A DNA stretch of 64,000 bases from Nissolia schottii (GCA_003254905.1 QANU01055181.1:242182-306181); one strand, 5' to 3'. Counted from the first letter of the stretch, positions 33,855 to 47,688 are shown. Made by a program: numbers and translations. The notes: a model not told the origin generated them from the letters alone.

Positions 33855-34885
33855 CCCGTGTAGTTCACGAAATTTGTCAGCATTCCCAAAAATAAAAATC
33901 TTAAGAATTCTATTATCAGGAATAATATTTAAACATATTTGGTTCACAAATTAAATTTCTAAAAATCTTGTAGAAGATACATGAGAATAAATTGTTCCTA
34001 CGTGTAGTTGACACTAATATTCGTGAGAATATTTTTTATTTTTCAAAAATACCCATAACTAATTAAAATAAAAAATTGATTATCATACACATTATATTTA
34101 AATATAACTAAATATTTTCTCAACTACCTAAAAATTATTTATTCTCTCAACTTTCTCAACATTTTAGTAATTAGAAATAATTATATAATTTTTCTTATTT
34201 TTCATGCTACATGTAATTACTCAAATTTCTTGCAAAATGTTTGACAATAGTAAAAAAAAAAAAAGAACAGATAAAAAAATACAGTAAAAAAAAATAGAAC
34301 AAATTATACAAAAATTATGCTCAAACAAAACAGATAAAAAACATAGCAAAAATAAAACATAGCCATCCAAAACAGAGAAAAAAAATGAAAACAGGATCAA
34401 AATAGTGCTTTGCGGAATGCGTACCTCTTAATGTTGGCAGAGGACGCGATGGACGTCAGAGGATGTGGTTGTGGACGACACGAAAGCTACGAGACGCGAC
34501 GCGAACACCGCAAGAGAGGCAGCAACTGCATGCAGGGAGGACGTCGAAGGGTGTGTCACCGACCGCCTATTGTTGTTGTGGTGCGATGGCAGATGGAGGG
34601 AGGTAAACAGGACAACGTCAGATCTAAAATGGGAGAGGTTGAAATGAGGGAGATTGATAATGACTAGGTCAAGTTTTGGGAGGATAAAATTGAGTTTTTA
34701 ATTTTAATTGAGGGTAAGTTTATAAATAAACATTTTTAGCAACATTTCTTTCTTATGAGAATGTTAGAATTCCATGGAGAATGTGAGATTAAAAAATTAA
34801 GAAAAATAAGTGTTTTTGAATTTTTGAGAATATGATTTTTTTTGAGAATGTTTTTTTATTTCTCAAACCAGACGCAAGATTCTGT
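33855..34885. repeat. Possible decayed TIR element with a GC-richer core
   Basis: The left margin (ggccccgtgtagttcacg, about 33852) and right margin (tttctcaaaccagacgc, about 34860-34876) resemble the degenerate ttggtt-type inverted ends of plant non-autonomous DNA elements. Words such as gagaatat and ttctcaa recur on opposite strands near each end. A GC-richer core (34410-34660) stands out from AT-rich flanks but holds no recognisable protein. No target duplication was established. Confidence 0.3.
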
Positions 34886-34889
34886 CATT

Positions 34890-37660
34890 TTTGCCATCCA
34901 CATTAAGCGCAAAAGGTTTGATTAAGTGGAGCAAAATAGGATATCATTTTTTACATGTCGCGGGTTCAAGATTTCTACGGTGTCTGTGGGGTTAGGTTAA
35001 CATAAGTTATTATGTAAGTGCGCATTGAGTTTGAGACTTTTGTATCCCCTCACCTTAAATAATTATGAATAAAAAAAAGGTACAAGCTTTATTTTTGGTA
35101 ATAGGAATACTTACAACAACAACAAATAAACCGTGAAAACACCACAAGTTTCTGACAACTATTATGACAGCTGAGACCATGTGGAACGGAAGTCAACCAC
35201 CAAAATTTTATAGGTCATATATATATATATATTATTTATTTTTTTGGAGAAAGTAATTACATCTCATCTTTGAATATTGGACTTTATTGGATATTAAGTA
35301 CTAAAGACATATAGTTTTCCCCCAATTTTTCACTCTTATAACTAATATTTGTCAAATATTTCAGCCATTCTCGGCATGGGCTATTTTACCTGCAAGAAAT
35401 CGGATCCATGTCATGAATAAAGTTTTTATTTACTCAATTTCTTACCTAGTGAAATTGAATATTCAGTTCTTCAAATAATATGAATTGAACATTTTTATTT
35501 TGAGCAGAATAAACAAAATGCTGCAGATAATATCATAGGTAACGTACATGGGAAACGAATACAGATTGAACGGCTACCCCTATTTGAAAAAGGACAAAAT
35601 AAAAGTGAAGTCCATAAGCTACACAATCAAGTTGGAATATATCTACAACATGACTTTCAAATACCTCAATCAGCAACGCTGAAAATTTGTGAGATTCCTT
35701 TAGAATGCAATCATAATCGTTTTCGCTTGAAATTGTATACTATTTTTTTTCCCTAAACGACGTGAAAACACCGTTTGCTAGCTATAGTCATGACGTACGT
35801 GACGATACCAAATGTCCAAATTTCAAATAAAAAGCCTTTTACCAGAAAAAATAAACTCCAAGAAATTAATTAGAACACCAATGCCCCTCCCCAACATTAT
35901 TGTTTTCCTTCTTCTAATTTCCCCCCTTTTCCCACTTATATTGTACTAAACCCTAAACATCTCTAGTATTCTCATCTCACGTTACGATTAAAGAGTCTTT
36001 CAACTTTTCCTAACTAATTAATGGATCAAAAATTAATAAACTGAAAATGAATAGGACCTTGTGTTGTGTCAATGTGTTAATTTTATAATCAGAATTTCCG
36101 GCTTCTAGCTAGTCCATGTTCTATGACCTATCCTTGCCCATAATTTCAGCATTCAAATATTATCTGTATTATTATTGTCAATACAGGCGATGCTTATCTC
36201 AGTCATACGAATGCTGCATGCATACTCACATTTGACATTGCGATTATAAAGATTGTATTATATTATATTGCCTTGTTCTATATATGTTGATTTTCTGTTG
36301 TGTTGCTTTTTAAGACATTTTTTTTGTAGAGCATTGACCTTTTTCCTTAACAATGATGTAATTTTTTTAGTGTATATATATTATACTCAATGATTAATCT
36401 TTCATTTTAAAATCATACATGTTATTTTAGAGTTTACACATAAATTAAAAAAAATTACTTTAATAGTTGTAAGATTAAAGTAATTATTATAACATTATTC
36501 TTACATTAAAATTTGATTTCATTTACTTTTTCCCTTAATCTATATTTAAAGGTGAGGATAATTTTTTTAAATAATTAATAATAAAAATAAATAGATTATT
36601 TGAATAAAAAATAAACAGGTAAATTTAAATGTAAAAAAACCTTAATTAACAATATTTAGCAAGGATAAAATGTATCAAACTCAAACCAACATGATTAAGG
36701 GACAAAGTGAGTTACCACTACACTACATCGTTATAAATTTGTACTAAAACAGTTAAATAAACAATGATAATACTGTTTAATTTCATCATTAATTAAATTG
36801 TCGTATTGGTATCTTTCTTAAGGCAAGACGCAACATTGTATCGGTTGGTTTCCTTCCGAGGATTTGTGTGGGAATGCGCTAACGGAAATTTCTCAAACGC
36901 ACGTGGGAAACGGGTGACTTTATAAATAAAGGGAGCGGACGATTTCACTTAATAAAGAACAATCTTATATCTAATTTTTTATAAATGTACACATATTGAA
37001 AAAAATAATTAATTTATATATACTTAAAAAAAACATTAAGTATTTAAATTAAATTATCTTTCAAATAGTGGGAGATATTATTATATAAAATTATAATGTA
37101 ATTAATATAATGATAAAAAATTTCATAATAAATAAAAGTATAATTATAAATGTAATAATTAATACTTTTTAAATATAATTAAATATCAATTAATTTTAGA
37201 TAAAATTTTAAATAAAACGTATCATTTAAGAGGGAAAGAACAGCAATATCTATGGACAAGAAGTACCATCATCCCACCATTAATTGCTGCTTACACACAC
37301 GTTTACTTTCTGTGATGAGCCCACCGTGTTTGAATATGTAATGTTCTTCGTTAAGTTACATTACGCTTAGATTTGCGCCTTCACTTATCATTCATTCGTC
37401 AACCACGTAAAACATGATATAGTTGCGAACTTGCAATGAAATACTTTTGTTAACCGTAATTCTAACCTTAGGCGTAGAGGTAGAGGGGGTGGAGCTAGCT
37501 ACACCCAATTTTATGTACCAACAACGAGAAGGGAAAAGCAAAGAAAAGGGGAAAGAGAAAAAAGTATGACATAAAGAGAAGTTTGTCCTAAACAGGGTAT
37601 AGATAGTTAGAGCACAAATAAGAGAATATATAAGAAGAATAATGTATCAAAAATAAATTA
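34890..37660. other. AT-rich intergenic region, no gene seen
   Basis: No gene found. A passage at 34905-35070 with gggttcaag (about 34961) and a short A run near 35074 has a faint tRNA-derived SINE look but no target duplication. The segment 36835-36960 is GC-richer with a tataaataaaggg word but no open frame after it. Confidence 0.45.
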
Positions 37661-37669
37661 CACAAATGT

Positions 37670-38245
37670 TACTTTAATACTAAAGTTGATGCGTATACTA
37701 AATTTTCTTTTCATAATAAGTAATGGAGTCCACACTCACATCACATGATATGAGTGATGTCTCCATGATATATTGTAATAGAGAAACTTAATATTTATAC
37801 AAACTTTAGTGGTAAAATAACACTTAAAAAAAGATAGGATAAAGAAATTATCCATTTCGTTTCCTCTTTTACTACATTAATTGGTATCAATTTCTTTTTC
37901 TTTGAGTCAACTTTTATGTTGCACATATTTGATTTATGAGATGCTGGGGAAGGGAATTTGATTTTCTTTATCCCTTTAAGAGAGATTCTCATTTCTTTTT
38001 TTCACTTTTGTTAAAGCAGCGAAAATGCTTTCGAGAGATTAGTGCATGTTAATTAGCAGATTATAAACTAAACTACAAGCAAATGAAAAACTTGTTTCAC
38101 AAAAAAATAGTGTTATATGTATATTAATTTTAATGTAAATATTAAATTTTTATTCTCACACACATTACAAAGTTTATATTCACATCATGTGATGTAACCC
38201 CATGATATATATAAAAAGAGAGACTTAGTGTTTACAATAAAATTA
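37670..38245. repeat. Two copies of a dispersed AT-rich repeat
   Basis: The segments at about 37690-37800 and 38110-38240 share the order cacat..catgatat(g)..gtgatgt..ccatgatatat..gagaaactta/gagagactta..gtttaca. They are about 430 bp apart, imperfect and non-coding. Probably MITE remnants. Confidence 0.45.
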
Positions 38246-38249
38246 ATGC

Positions 38250-40420
38250 TTAAATAGTATTTTTATTTTCACAAAACCGCTACTTTAATATCTTAATCTA
38301 TTAAAATATTTAGAAATATCAATGAGGATATATTTGATGTGATGTTTTGACTTTTGAGCCCTATGTTGTCGTAGAAAAATAAATCATTTTGTATTATTTT
38401 ATCGTATAATAAAGTTATATTTGATTTTTTATTTTTTATTAACAATATGAAACTTATACTTAATATAAATAATTAAAAATTTAATGATTAGATATTTAAC
38501 CTAAACTTATCATATAAAAATTGACATAAGAATCCATTCCCGGTACCCTATTCTGAAATTATTTAGCGGATTTCAAAATTCATATATACACAACATTTTT
38601 GTACCAAACAAGATATGAAAATTTTCAGGTGTGGATGTAAATTAACTCGCAATCAAATCCATCAACCACTTACTGTCAGAAAAATGAGAAAGCTTTATTC
38701 AGTATCCGCTGTCTTTTTCCGCATGTTGAGGGGACAAATTACTCACCGTCCAACCGCGCCATCGGTAATCCGTATCATACGTTGTCTCGAATATACACTA
38801 CCACTATATCGGCTACTCCAATAAAAAGCCTTATCATTATTTAAAATACGAAAATGATACATGAATAATACTTTTGAACAAAATATATGGGAAACATATT
38901 TTATTTATAAAAAAAATACACTAATACACTGACAGTGAGTTTCACTTACAATTAAAAAAAAAAAAAAAACTTGATTCCACATATCTCACGTTCTCTCTCC
39001 TCAACCCCTACTTTCCTCACTTACGTGTACACTCCTTACTCTTCCCTTTCTCTCCGGTGATTCACACATTTACGTCTTCACTTTCTTACTTTCTCTCTCA
39101 AACTCCTCACTTGTTTGCTGAAACTCCTCACTTGCTCTCACTTTCTCTCTCAAAATCGAGTCTCTCTCTCACTTTCTCTCTCAAACCCCTTCGCATTTTT
39201 TCACTCGACGGAGAACATTGCAAAAGGAGTGTTGAAGGAAGCTGTCATTATCGCAAGTTTCTCTCTTCTAATACCTCTAGGTCTCAATTCCAAGCACTAG
39301 GGTTTAAGTTGAGAACCGTGTGCATGTGGTTTATGATTGAAAATAATGAATCTCAAGGCTTTATGGTTAAGGAATGTATAGGATTTTTTGGTTTCTTTGT
39401 TTGAAATTATTGGTTTCTTTTTTTTTTATGGGTGTATTGATTTTCTATCATGTTAGTTTCTATGTGTGGTCATGTTAGTTTCTTTGTGTTACGATGTTAG
39501 ATTCTTTACTTGATAAGGTTGGTGGTTGTCTTGTTTAATATCAAAATTGGTTTCTTTGTTTTATGATGTTAATTACTTAATTTGTTTTATGATGTTGATT
39601 TTTTTATTGTATGATCTTGATTTTTCTGTTATTTTCATGTTTGTTTCTTTGTTTTATCATGTTAATTTCTTTGTTTGATGATGCTTGTTTCTCTATTATT
39701 TTCATGTTGATTTTTCAATCATTTCCATGTTGGTTTCTTAAAAAGAACCCGTGAAAAAGGAAAAACAAATTTCAATTCCATCTACTGAATTTGATGAAAC
39801 TCTTGTGGAGCAGGGCGAGGGTGGGGAGCAAGGCAAGGAGCATGTTGAAGAGAAGGGTGAGGGACAAGGTAAGAGGAGGAAATCCTGAAGCAAGCGTTGA
39901 GAATGTACATATGAAATTTGTATATGGTCTTTGACCATTTTTTTTCTTTTTTTTAATCTGGTGTACATATCTTAGTGATGTATGTTGTTTCTTTCTAGTT
40001 AACCTGTTTGGTTTATTTAGCATATGACTTTTGATTTCTTCCAAGATGAAGTATTGGGTTCTTTTTATGTAAATAAAAATTTAAGTTGCTTTTACCTATA
40101 TAATTATTTAGTGTTTGGCTTCTGTTCGTTTGTGTTGGTTTCTTTTTTATTAACGTATTGGTTTCTTGTAAGTAAACATGTTATTTTCTTTACAAAGTGT
40201 GCGTTGTTGTCCACAAAATATTCATAAAATTACTCATCTTATTACATAACCTTAAAATATTTTTCAAGCAATTCAAACATTACATCACATAACCCTTCAA
40301 CTACTTAAACATCCCAGAACCTCTAATCGTCTACAACTCCTAGAAAATTACATAACATATCCACATGCCACACAAAGTAGTGCAAAATTCGTTAACCCCA
40401 AACAATGAGCTATATCTCCC
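38250..40420. other. Region with CT-rich leader-like DNA and no intact gene
   Basis: 38990-39230 is rich in cactttctctctcaaa repeats, resembling a transposon gene leader. Degenerate repeats follow (listed separately). A small open segment near 39765-39890 reads EQGEGGEQGKEHVEEKGEGQ, a low-complexity acidic peptide without known identity. Probably part of a decayed element that also includes the zf-GRF remnant. Confidence 0.35.
39400..39740. repeat. Degenerate short tandem repeat (tttctttgttttatgatgtt family)
   Basis: Repeated variants of ggtttctttgttttatgatgtt, with irregular spacing of roughly 25-60 bases, run across about 340 bp. Scattered further copies occur at 39985-40190. Non-coding. 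Confidence 0.7.
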
Positions 40421-40780
40421 CTACTTTGATGATAAGCATTTCTTTTCCTCAACATTCAACATTTTTCTTCTCATTTCTTCATCCACAAAAGATGTACCAA
40501 CTTCATATTTCATAACGATCTTATTTTCTTCCTCTACCTCATCAATCCATCGAAAATAGTCACTCATTTTCTTACCATCAGTACCCTAAATAACATAAAT
40601 GCTTGACAATATATGAACACCAATATAGAGATTATCTCCAACCAATTATATAAATTCATTTGTAAAATAAGAACAAAGCTTACTTTCCAATTTGGGCACC
40701 TTCAAAATTTTCTCCCATGATGTTTAGCCTTTGACCCAACCGTCAACACCACTAGTTTATCCCCACATCCACAGAACCCT
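40421..40780 (-). pseudogene. zf-GRF domain gene remnant
   Basis: Minus strand, two exons. The first, about 40684-40780, reads GFCGCGDKLVVLTVGSKAKH, then GRKF, an in-frame TGA where the family has Trp, then RCPNWK and a donor (aaa/gtaagc at 40684). The second, 40421-40585, begins after a ttag acceptor and reads GKKMSDYFRWIDEVEEENK, ending with TAG at 40421. The C.CG...GRKFW.CPNWK...FRWID pattern is the GRF zinc finger, a zinc-binding nucleic-acid-related domain common in plant transposon-associated genes. The missing first Cys segment and the TGA argue against function. Confidence 0.7.
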
Positions 40781-40916
40781 ATTTGTGTGGATGATCCCGA
40801 AGCAAAGTCGTGACTTGTCATAGTTCACAAATAAGTGTTAACCTACATATGACAATGATATATTAGGGACTTTTGTTTTGAAGGAGTTCAAGTAAAACAA
40901 ACTATTAACAATTCAT

Positions 40917-41564
40917 AGTCGACAACGATGATTGTTGAGTCTCCAAACCCTACAACATTAGTCATGATCAGCAGTGCATTTGATGATCACCTTGACATTG
41001 TTGAACTCCCTAACCTCCAACAACATGCAAGTGATCAAGAAATTGATGTTTACAATGACAGCGACGAAGAAGAAGGCTTCGATGATGAACTTCATTCTGA
41101 GAGTAACGATAACAGTTTAGAACTTTCAGAATAGTATATGTAATTATGATCAAGCATGTACAAATATGATCAAATTTCCGTCGATTCTAGCCAACAAAAA
41201 TTTGGACTAAAAAATTAATATAATTACCGTCAATTACTTTCGACGGTAATTTGTCATAAAGTATGTGCAAATATAAACCAATTATCGTCGGCTCTAGCCA
41301 ACGATAATTCGAATTAAAATATTAATATAATTACCTTTAGTTGTGTTCGACGGTAAACGATTCAACTTGAATCGTTATTGGGCTGCCGTTACCATCGAAC
41401 TTGACCTACGCTAACTATCGTCGGCTATCCGTATCTGACGGTAATAAGTTTCCATCGAGGTTATAACTATCGGTATAGTGTCCGATGGAAAGTGAAAAAA
41501 CCGACGATGATAAAAAAAAAAATTGACGCTAACTCTGATAGTAATGCGCGTTTTTCTTGTAGTT
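40917..41564 (+). mobile_element. CACTA 3'-end fragment, sister of the 23-31 kb element
   Basis: 40917-41145 matches 29590-29815 of the large element, including the acidic C-terminus of the transposase (reads DQEIDVYNDSDEEE, ends LELSE with TAG near 41134). 41150-41564 matches its right subterminal region and ends gtttttcttgtagtt, where the last G of the terminus has become T. The AT-rich stretch corresponding to about 29822-30405 is deleted. The 5' part is missing. Confidence 0.85.
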
Positions 41565-42860
41565 ATAGTCTAGCTCTACGATATCATTTGATGTAATTCA
41601 CCATTTTGTCTATTTAACCATTTTGACGGACAGGTCTAGTATCTGCTTCTCTTGTATCGTGGAGATGTAATTGTTCGTTTGTTTGGGCTTTGCCTTTCTA
41701 TTAATAAATAAAAAAAAAAGAGTATAGACATGTAGATATGAAAATTATTCGGTTATCATGCGTAATATTTCAAAATTTTCAATACGTGATGATCTTTTCT
41801 AATTTTTTTTTTTGCCTTTCTAGTATCCCACATTCGATTTCATATTATTCCCATTGTCACGCTTCTACTTTGCTGTAAAGGCCTTCAAAGTCACGTATCC
41901 TAATCCTCTCCACGAGTACTTTTGTTACAAATACCTTTACCGACATTATCCGACCCACTCCAACTACCCCCAAAATTGAATCCAACATTATCCAATACTT
42001 CCTCATATTCCTCCATGGATAAACCTTGATTATCTAGTTACCACTTTCCTTCCAAATACAATGGCTGACTCAGCAGCCACATCCTTATAATAAATTGAAC
42101 CTAAAGAAAAAGATTCAATTCAATACACACAAATTAAACGTCCCAACTCAAATCCTGTGAAAACATTAACATTTTTATATATCTGACGTGTGAAACCCAC
42201 CCGCCCTATATCTTCCAAAAATGAAATACCAGCTGGGATTTTTTGGATTGGAAGAATAGAAATCTTGAAAAGGACTTAAAAAAGTGTTTTGTCAACACCC
42301 TCCGACATTATAATCTGGTCTTGACTTTTTTCATGTAGGCTCATCCAACGGTGGCCATCCAAGGATATTTGGCATATCAGAGACCGAAGGAACAAGAGAG
42401 GCAGAGTGATAAAATGAATAATAATCAATTAATCAATATATATATATATATATATAAATAATACTTGTAGTTTCTCCGGTAACTTTCTTTTTTTTGGATA
42501 AATGCCGTTTGTCATTGTTTTTATTTTTAATAATTTTTAAAATTAAACTTTTTTTTTTGAAATAATTTTAACTGAAGAAGGCCGTGATACTTGAACAGTT
42601 GAGGCAAGTATCGATTAAATGCGCTGTCCTATTTGCCCCTGCAATTACTATTTTTTTTATTTTCTCAAATAAAACGTACTTAATAATTTATTTGAAAATT
42701 ATAACATGTCTCTTGCAATATACAAATACGTACACTCGATACATATGACTGAGTGTATTGTTGTTATTATTGTATTTTATCATTGACAGCTCAACGTTTG
42801 ATGAGAGTAAAATTAAGAAATCAGATAGAGAATCGTCCCACATATCATCCCCCCTCCCTC
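41565..42860. other. Upstream region of the hexose transporter gene
   Basis: No gene. It contains an AT dinucleotide run (about 42437-42456) and A/T homopolymers. The last several hundred bases are the presumed promoter of the STP gene. Confidence 0.5.
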
Positions 42861-42868
42861 TATATATA
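42861..42868 (+). promoter_or_regulatory. TATA box of the STP gene
   Basis: TATATATA preceded by a CT-rich stretch, about 130 bases upstream of the ATG at 42998. The intervening leader is CT-rich then GA-rich (gagagagagagaga at 42967-42981). Confidence 0.7.
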
Positions 42869-42997
42869 CACTTGCCGCTCCCCTTCCAAAAGCTCCATCT
42901 CCCTCTTTCTTAATTCATTCATTCTTGTTGAGATCACTGAAACATCACAAACAAAAAAAGAAAGAAGAGAGAGAGAGAGAAAAGAAAACAACAAAAG

Positions 42998-45764
42998 ATG
43001 CCTGCGGTGGGAGGAATAGGTGGTGGAGGGGGAAAGGAGTACCCCGGAAACCTCACTCCTTTTGTCACAGTGACGTGCATAGTTGCAGCCATGGGTGGCT
43101 TGATCTTCGGTTACGATATTGGAATTTCTGGTACATAACACACATATACCTATACTCTGTTTTGTCCCCTGAAAATGAAAATAGAGAGAAAGAAATTGCA
43201 ATCTCTATATATAACTTTGTAATTTTGTTTCTTGTGCAATGGTTAGGTGGGGTGACGTCGATGGATCCGTTCTTGGAGAAGTTCTTCCCGTCGGTGTACC
43301 GGAAGAAGAACCTGGACAAGTCAACCAACCAGTACTGCCAGTACGACAGCCAGACGTTGACCATGTTCACCTCCTCCCTCTACTTGGCAGCGCTCTTGTC
43401 CTCGCTCGTCGCCTCCACCGTCACCCGCCGATTCGGCCGGAAGCTCTCCATGCTCTTCGGCGGCGTCCTCTTCCTTGTCGGCGCCCTCATTAACGGCTTC
43501 GCCCAGCACGTCTGGATGCTTATTGTTGGTCGGATCTTGCTCGGTTTTGGTATCGGATTCGCCAATCAGGTACTTATTTCTCTCTTATTATCTGTGAAAC
43601 ACTGTATGTATCGACTTAAAACTCATTTAGTTCTTTTTTGATTTTATTAATTGCGTAGCACAAAACACGGGTGTGTGATGTCTCCGATATTCTCTAACTC
43701 TGTTTCAAATTGAGACATGGAACCAATCTCATATGAGTTTGATTCCAATGTTGCCGTCTTGTTCTTTATTTTAATGATCTAATAACAACCAACTTTTGTC
43801 GTTCAATATGTCCGGCGTGCACTATTCTACCATTATTTGATACTGAGGTCTTTCTTTTCCCCTTCTTCCCAGATCTGTTTGTAATTCTATACTGTTTTCC
43901 CGCTGCAATAATTTTTAATTTAATAGTGACCAGAAAAAAAGAGACAAATGAGAATATGCAAATGAAATATATTTATTTATTTTATTTTATCTGACGGATG
44001 ACAGGAAATTTTTGATTCGTAGAAAGTTACTGACACATAGTAATATGCATTTACACATCTTTAGCCATTCGTTGGTTATGTTTATAATTTCTTTTCATCG
44101 AGCCCAGAAGTGGTGGCCTAGCTCTACTTTTCTGTGATATATCCCCAGTGTGGTTTTGGCTTGATTTGACTGCTTTTTGAACCCAAGTGCAATTTGGACC
44201 TAATTTGTTGCTGTGAAAACGAGCAAATACTCTCTCACCCTTATTTCTACTAAACAAGTTTTGTGTGGGGGGGGGGGAGAGAGTGTTAGCTGGATTAGGA
44301 CATTAATCGTGCTAGCTATCGCTATTTTATTAATAGTAATGGGCAATAATTATTGCGCAGTGTTTTTCTTTGCATGTGACCCTTACTCCAGTTTCCACGG
44401 CACTGAATTGACCATTTCAATTGAAAGACATATTATTTATATTTGTGAAATATTATTTTGACTAGTAATGAATGATGAGGAGTAAATTGAGAAAATATTT
44501 GATTATTTGATATTTGAGAATTGTAATTTGATGGATGAATGGTTGGGGGTTACTAAAAAAACAACAGGCGGTGCCACTGTACCTATCGGAGATGGCACCT
44601 TACAAATACAGAGGAGCTTTGAACATAGGCTTCCAATTGTCAATCACAATAGGCATCCTGGTGGCGAACGTGCTGAACTACTTCTTCAACAAGATCAAAG
44701 GGGGATGGGGATGGAGGCTGAGCCTGGGAGGCGCCATGGTCCCCGCCCTGATAATCACAATCGGGTCGCTCATCCTCCCCGACACTCCCAACTCGATGAT
44801 CGAGCGCGGGGAACATGAGGCTGCGAGGGCACAGCTTCAGAAAGTCCGCGGGGTGGATGACGTGGAGGAAGAGTTCAAGGACCTGGTGGCGGCGAGCGAG
44901 GCGTCGAAGCTGGTGGAGCACCCCTGGAGGAACTTGCTGGAGCGCAAGTACAGGCCCCACCTCACCATGGCCCTGTTGATCCCGTTCTTCCAGCAGTTCA
45001 CTGGAATCAACGTGATCATGTTTTACGCGCCTGTGCTGTTCAACTCCATTGGGTTCAAGAGCGACGCTGCGCTCATGTCAGCTGTCATCACCGGCGCCGT
45101 TAATGTGCTCGCTACTGGGGTCTCCATCTATGGGGTTGATAAGTGGGGTAGGAGGGCCCTTTTCCTTGAGGGCGGAGCCCAGATGATCATCTGCCAGGTG
45201 ATAATTGAATTGAATTGAACCTTCTTCTCTCTCTCTCTGCTTCCCTTCCCTGCATAATTGAATATAATTGAATGATGTGAACAGGCCGTAGTTGCAGCTG
45301 CTATTGGAGCCAAATTCGGAATCGACGGGACCCCCGGCGATTTGCCCAAGTGGTACGCGGTGGTGGTGGTGCTGTTCATCTGCGTGTACGTGGCGGGGTT
45401 CGCGTGGTCGTGGGGGCCACTGGGGTGGTTGGTGCCGAGCGAGATCTTCCCGCTGGAAATCCGGTCGGCCGCTCAGAGCATCAACGTGTCGACCAACATG
45501 CTCTTCACATTCTTCGTGGCGCAGGTATTCTTGACGATGCTCTGCCACATGAAGTTCGGGCTCTTCATCTTCTTCGGCTTCTTCGTGGTGATCATGACCA
45601 TCTTCGTCTTCTACTTCCTCCCCGAGACCAAGGGCATACCGATCGAAGAGATGGGGAAGGTGTGGAGGGCCCACCCGTACTGGTCCAGATTCGTCCAACA
45701 CGAAGACCAGTATGGCATCGCCAATGGCCTTGAGATGGGAAAGGGAGCTGTTAAGAATGTGTAA
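42998..45764 (+). CDS. STP1: STP1-type hexose/H+ symporter
   Basis: Four exons: 42998-43130, 43247-43569, 44568-45197 and 45285-45764, all with GT-AG introns, giving 521 residues, the usual STP length. Plasma-membrane monosaccharide/proton symporter of the major facilitator superfamily with 12 membrane helices. Visible marks: [17 protein letters not shown] in helix 1; the N-domain loop Cys in NQYCQYD and its likely disulfide partner in MLCHMKF; RRFGRK; the sugar-transport signature [20 protein letters not shown] across intron 2; [31 protein letters not shown] in helix 7; [19 protein letters not shown]; and PETKG. Introns after GISG, FANQ and MIICQ match the STP family pattern. Closest by eye to Arabidopsis STP1, though STP12 is similar. 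No damage seen. Confidence 0.95.
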
Positions 45765-47688
45765 TTACCGTTTTTTTAGTTTTGTCGTGCTTTTTTCCTC
45801 GCTCATTATTAGGTTTTTCTTTTTCGGCTGCTTCAAAATGAAATTTATTTGTGTCAATTTCAGTGTGAACCGTTACTACTCACCCACGGTGCTTCCTGTC
45901 AACAGGATGCTTTTTATTATTAATCCAATTGCACAGAATTATTAATTATGCGTTTACATGTCATATTTCTGCCTTTCATTCTCATATGCACCGAGTACAT
46001 TGTATACTTTGATGTTGAAGCACTAAAATATGAATGAAAAATGGTCTCTCTCTGTATTCATTTTTGCTCTGCCTATGAGCAAAATTCTCACCCCCCCCCC
46101 CAAAAAAAAAAGGGAGGAGCAAATGGCTGATGTTGTTCAACGAGTCAGTGGCACAGTAACGTGTACGCACAATTCGCTTATCATTAACTCCAGAAAGAAA
46201 TGTTTGGTATGTTGCTGCACAAGTTTTCTCTCTTCCGTTTTAAACATAACTGTGCACCTTCTTTTTTTTAAAATGGAATATTAAAAAAATAATTGAAAGA
46301 TATAATAAACTTTATTTAATAAAAATACGTTAAAAAATAAAAATTAATGATATTTAAACTTATTAAGTGCACAATGATTTTAAAATAAACTAAAATAAAA
46401 GATGGATAACTAACTTTAAAAGGTTAGGAGAACATGATACACAACTAGGGTTGTCGGCATTAATTTAGAAAGCTTCTCTCAATCAAAAATATCGATCGTG
46501 TGTAGGTTGCTGGATTAGATAAATCATGATGTGCTGTATAGAGAGAGAATAAAATCCGAATTACGAAAATTGGTCTAAATGTGTTGATAATGTCTTACAC
46601 CCGTAACGCACCAAATTACATGAGCTAGTACCTGAACAAGATGTATGTCTTCCAGCACCTCTAAGTATATATAAGCTTTAAGATAATTGCAACATAGGCA
46701 TCACACGTGGTAGTTTCTTCAATATTTGAAAATGAATACCTTCCTGCTGTCACGCATGTTTACTTTATAAATTTTTGGAGTACAAATTAGTAAATATGAA
46801 ACCAAATTAAATTGTCTGTGGTCATTCATTATACTAGTGATGGAAGGGGCTTGGCAAATTATTTGAAACTTTTGCCGTGGTAAAATTGTGCTTGGAGTTG
46901 ATGGTGCTAATATAGATCAAACAATTAATCTTCCGACCAACTTATTGGCCAGGCTGATTCAATCATATTTCTAGACGACATATTGGAATTGCACTTCAAA
47001 AAGTGTAAGCCAACCAGAAATTGACACAAAAATCCAAACACAACCCCCTTTCCTTTTACCCAATTTTTTGCATTTTCTATTATGTAATAATGTGATGAAA
47101 GACAGAAAATGGTCCTAGTCCTGGCGTCCAAATGATTACAATTGTTGGAATATTTGAAGCCACTGTTTTTTTTCTCCCTCTAAAACCCACTAAGAACTAA
47201 AATCTAACGCGCAGTCGAGCTCTCCCTTAAAAAAATAATAATAATAAATAGTTTCAGTGATGGTGTGAAGAATCAAAACTGTCACATGCTTTTTGAGAAC
47301 CACTTCTTTTGTCACTTTTTTCTTTTTCTATTTATTTAATCGTGAGAGTGTAAGACCTTTCGGTGGACAAGCGTGAACATCAAATGAACCAACGATGATG
47401 CAACTACTTAATTGTGTGATGAGATCATTATTCACATCTTATGAATTATAGGAACAAAATCTTTGGGGCCAAAAAGGAGAGAGGTGCCCGTCAATTCAAT
47501 CACGGTTTTAGCACCAAAGCAAATAAGCAATGGACAGAAATAGCACGAGACTAGACGCTTTTCCATGTATTTTGGCCTCTCGCTCTCTCTCGACTCTCGA
47601 CCATACTTCTAAGGATATGTTTTTTGTATAAGAAAGAATTTAAGAAATGGAATTAATTGCTTCCCTTATTAATCACCCATCATCTCTC
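45765..47688. other. 3' flank of the STP gene and intergenic DNA
   Basis: T-rich 3'UTR-like DNA follows the stop codon. A C10-A9 homopolymer junction occurs near 46091-46110. No recognisable gene in the remaining 1.5 kb. Confidence 0.5.

Noticed and set aside
34410..34667. Two overlapping GC-rich frames (85 and 60 codons)
   Set aside because: No domain text, no splice or promoter support; they look like the interior of a decayed non-autonomous element.
34905..35075. Second SINE candidate with gggttcaag
   Set aside because: No target duplication and no convincing box A; kept only as a remark in the intergenic entry.
36712..36730. cactacactacatcg as a CACTA terminus
   Set aside because: It lacks the aagaaa continuation and has no subterminal repeats or partner end.
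43239..43509. Alternative frames across the second STP exon
   Set aside because: The +1 and antisense frames have no similarity, while the chosen frame is clearly STP with correct splice phases.
45078..45701. 207-codon frame on the minus strand
   Set aside because: Antisense shadow over exons 3 and 4 of the hexose transporter, made of His/Glu/Asp-rich text typical of reversed membrane-protein codons.
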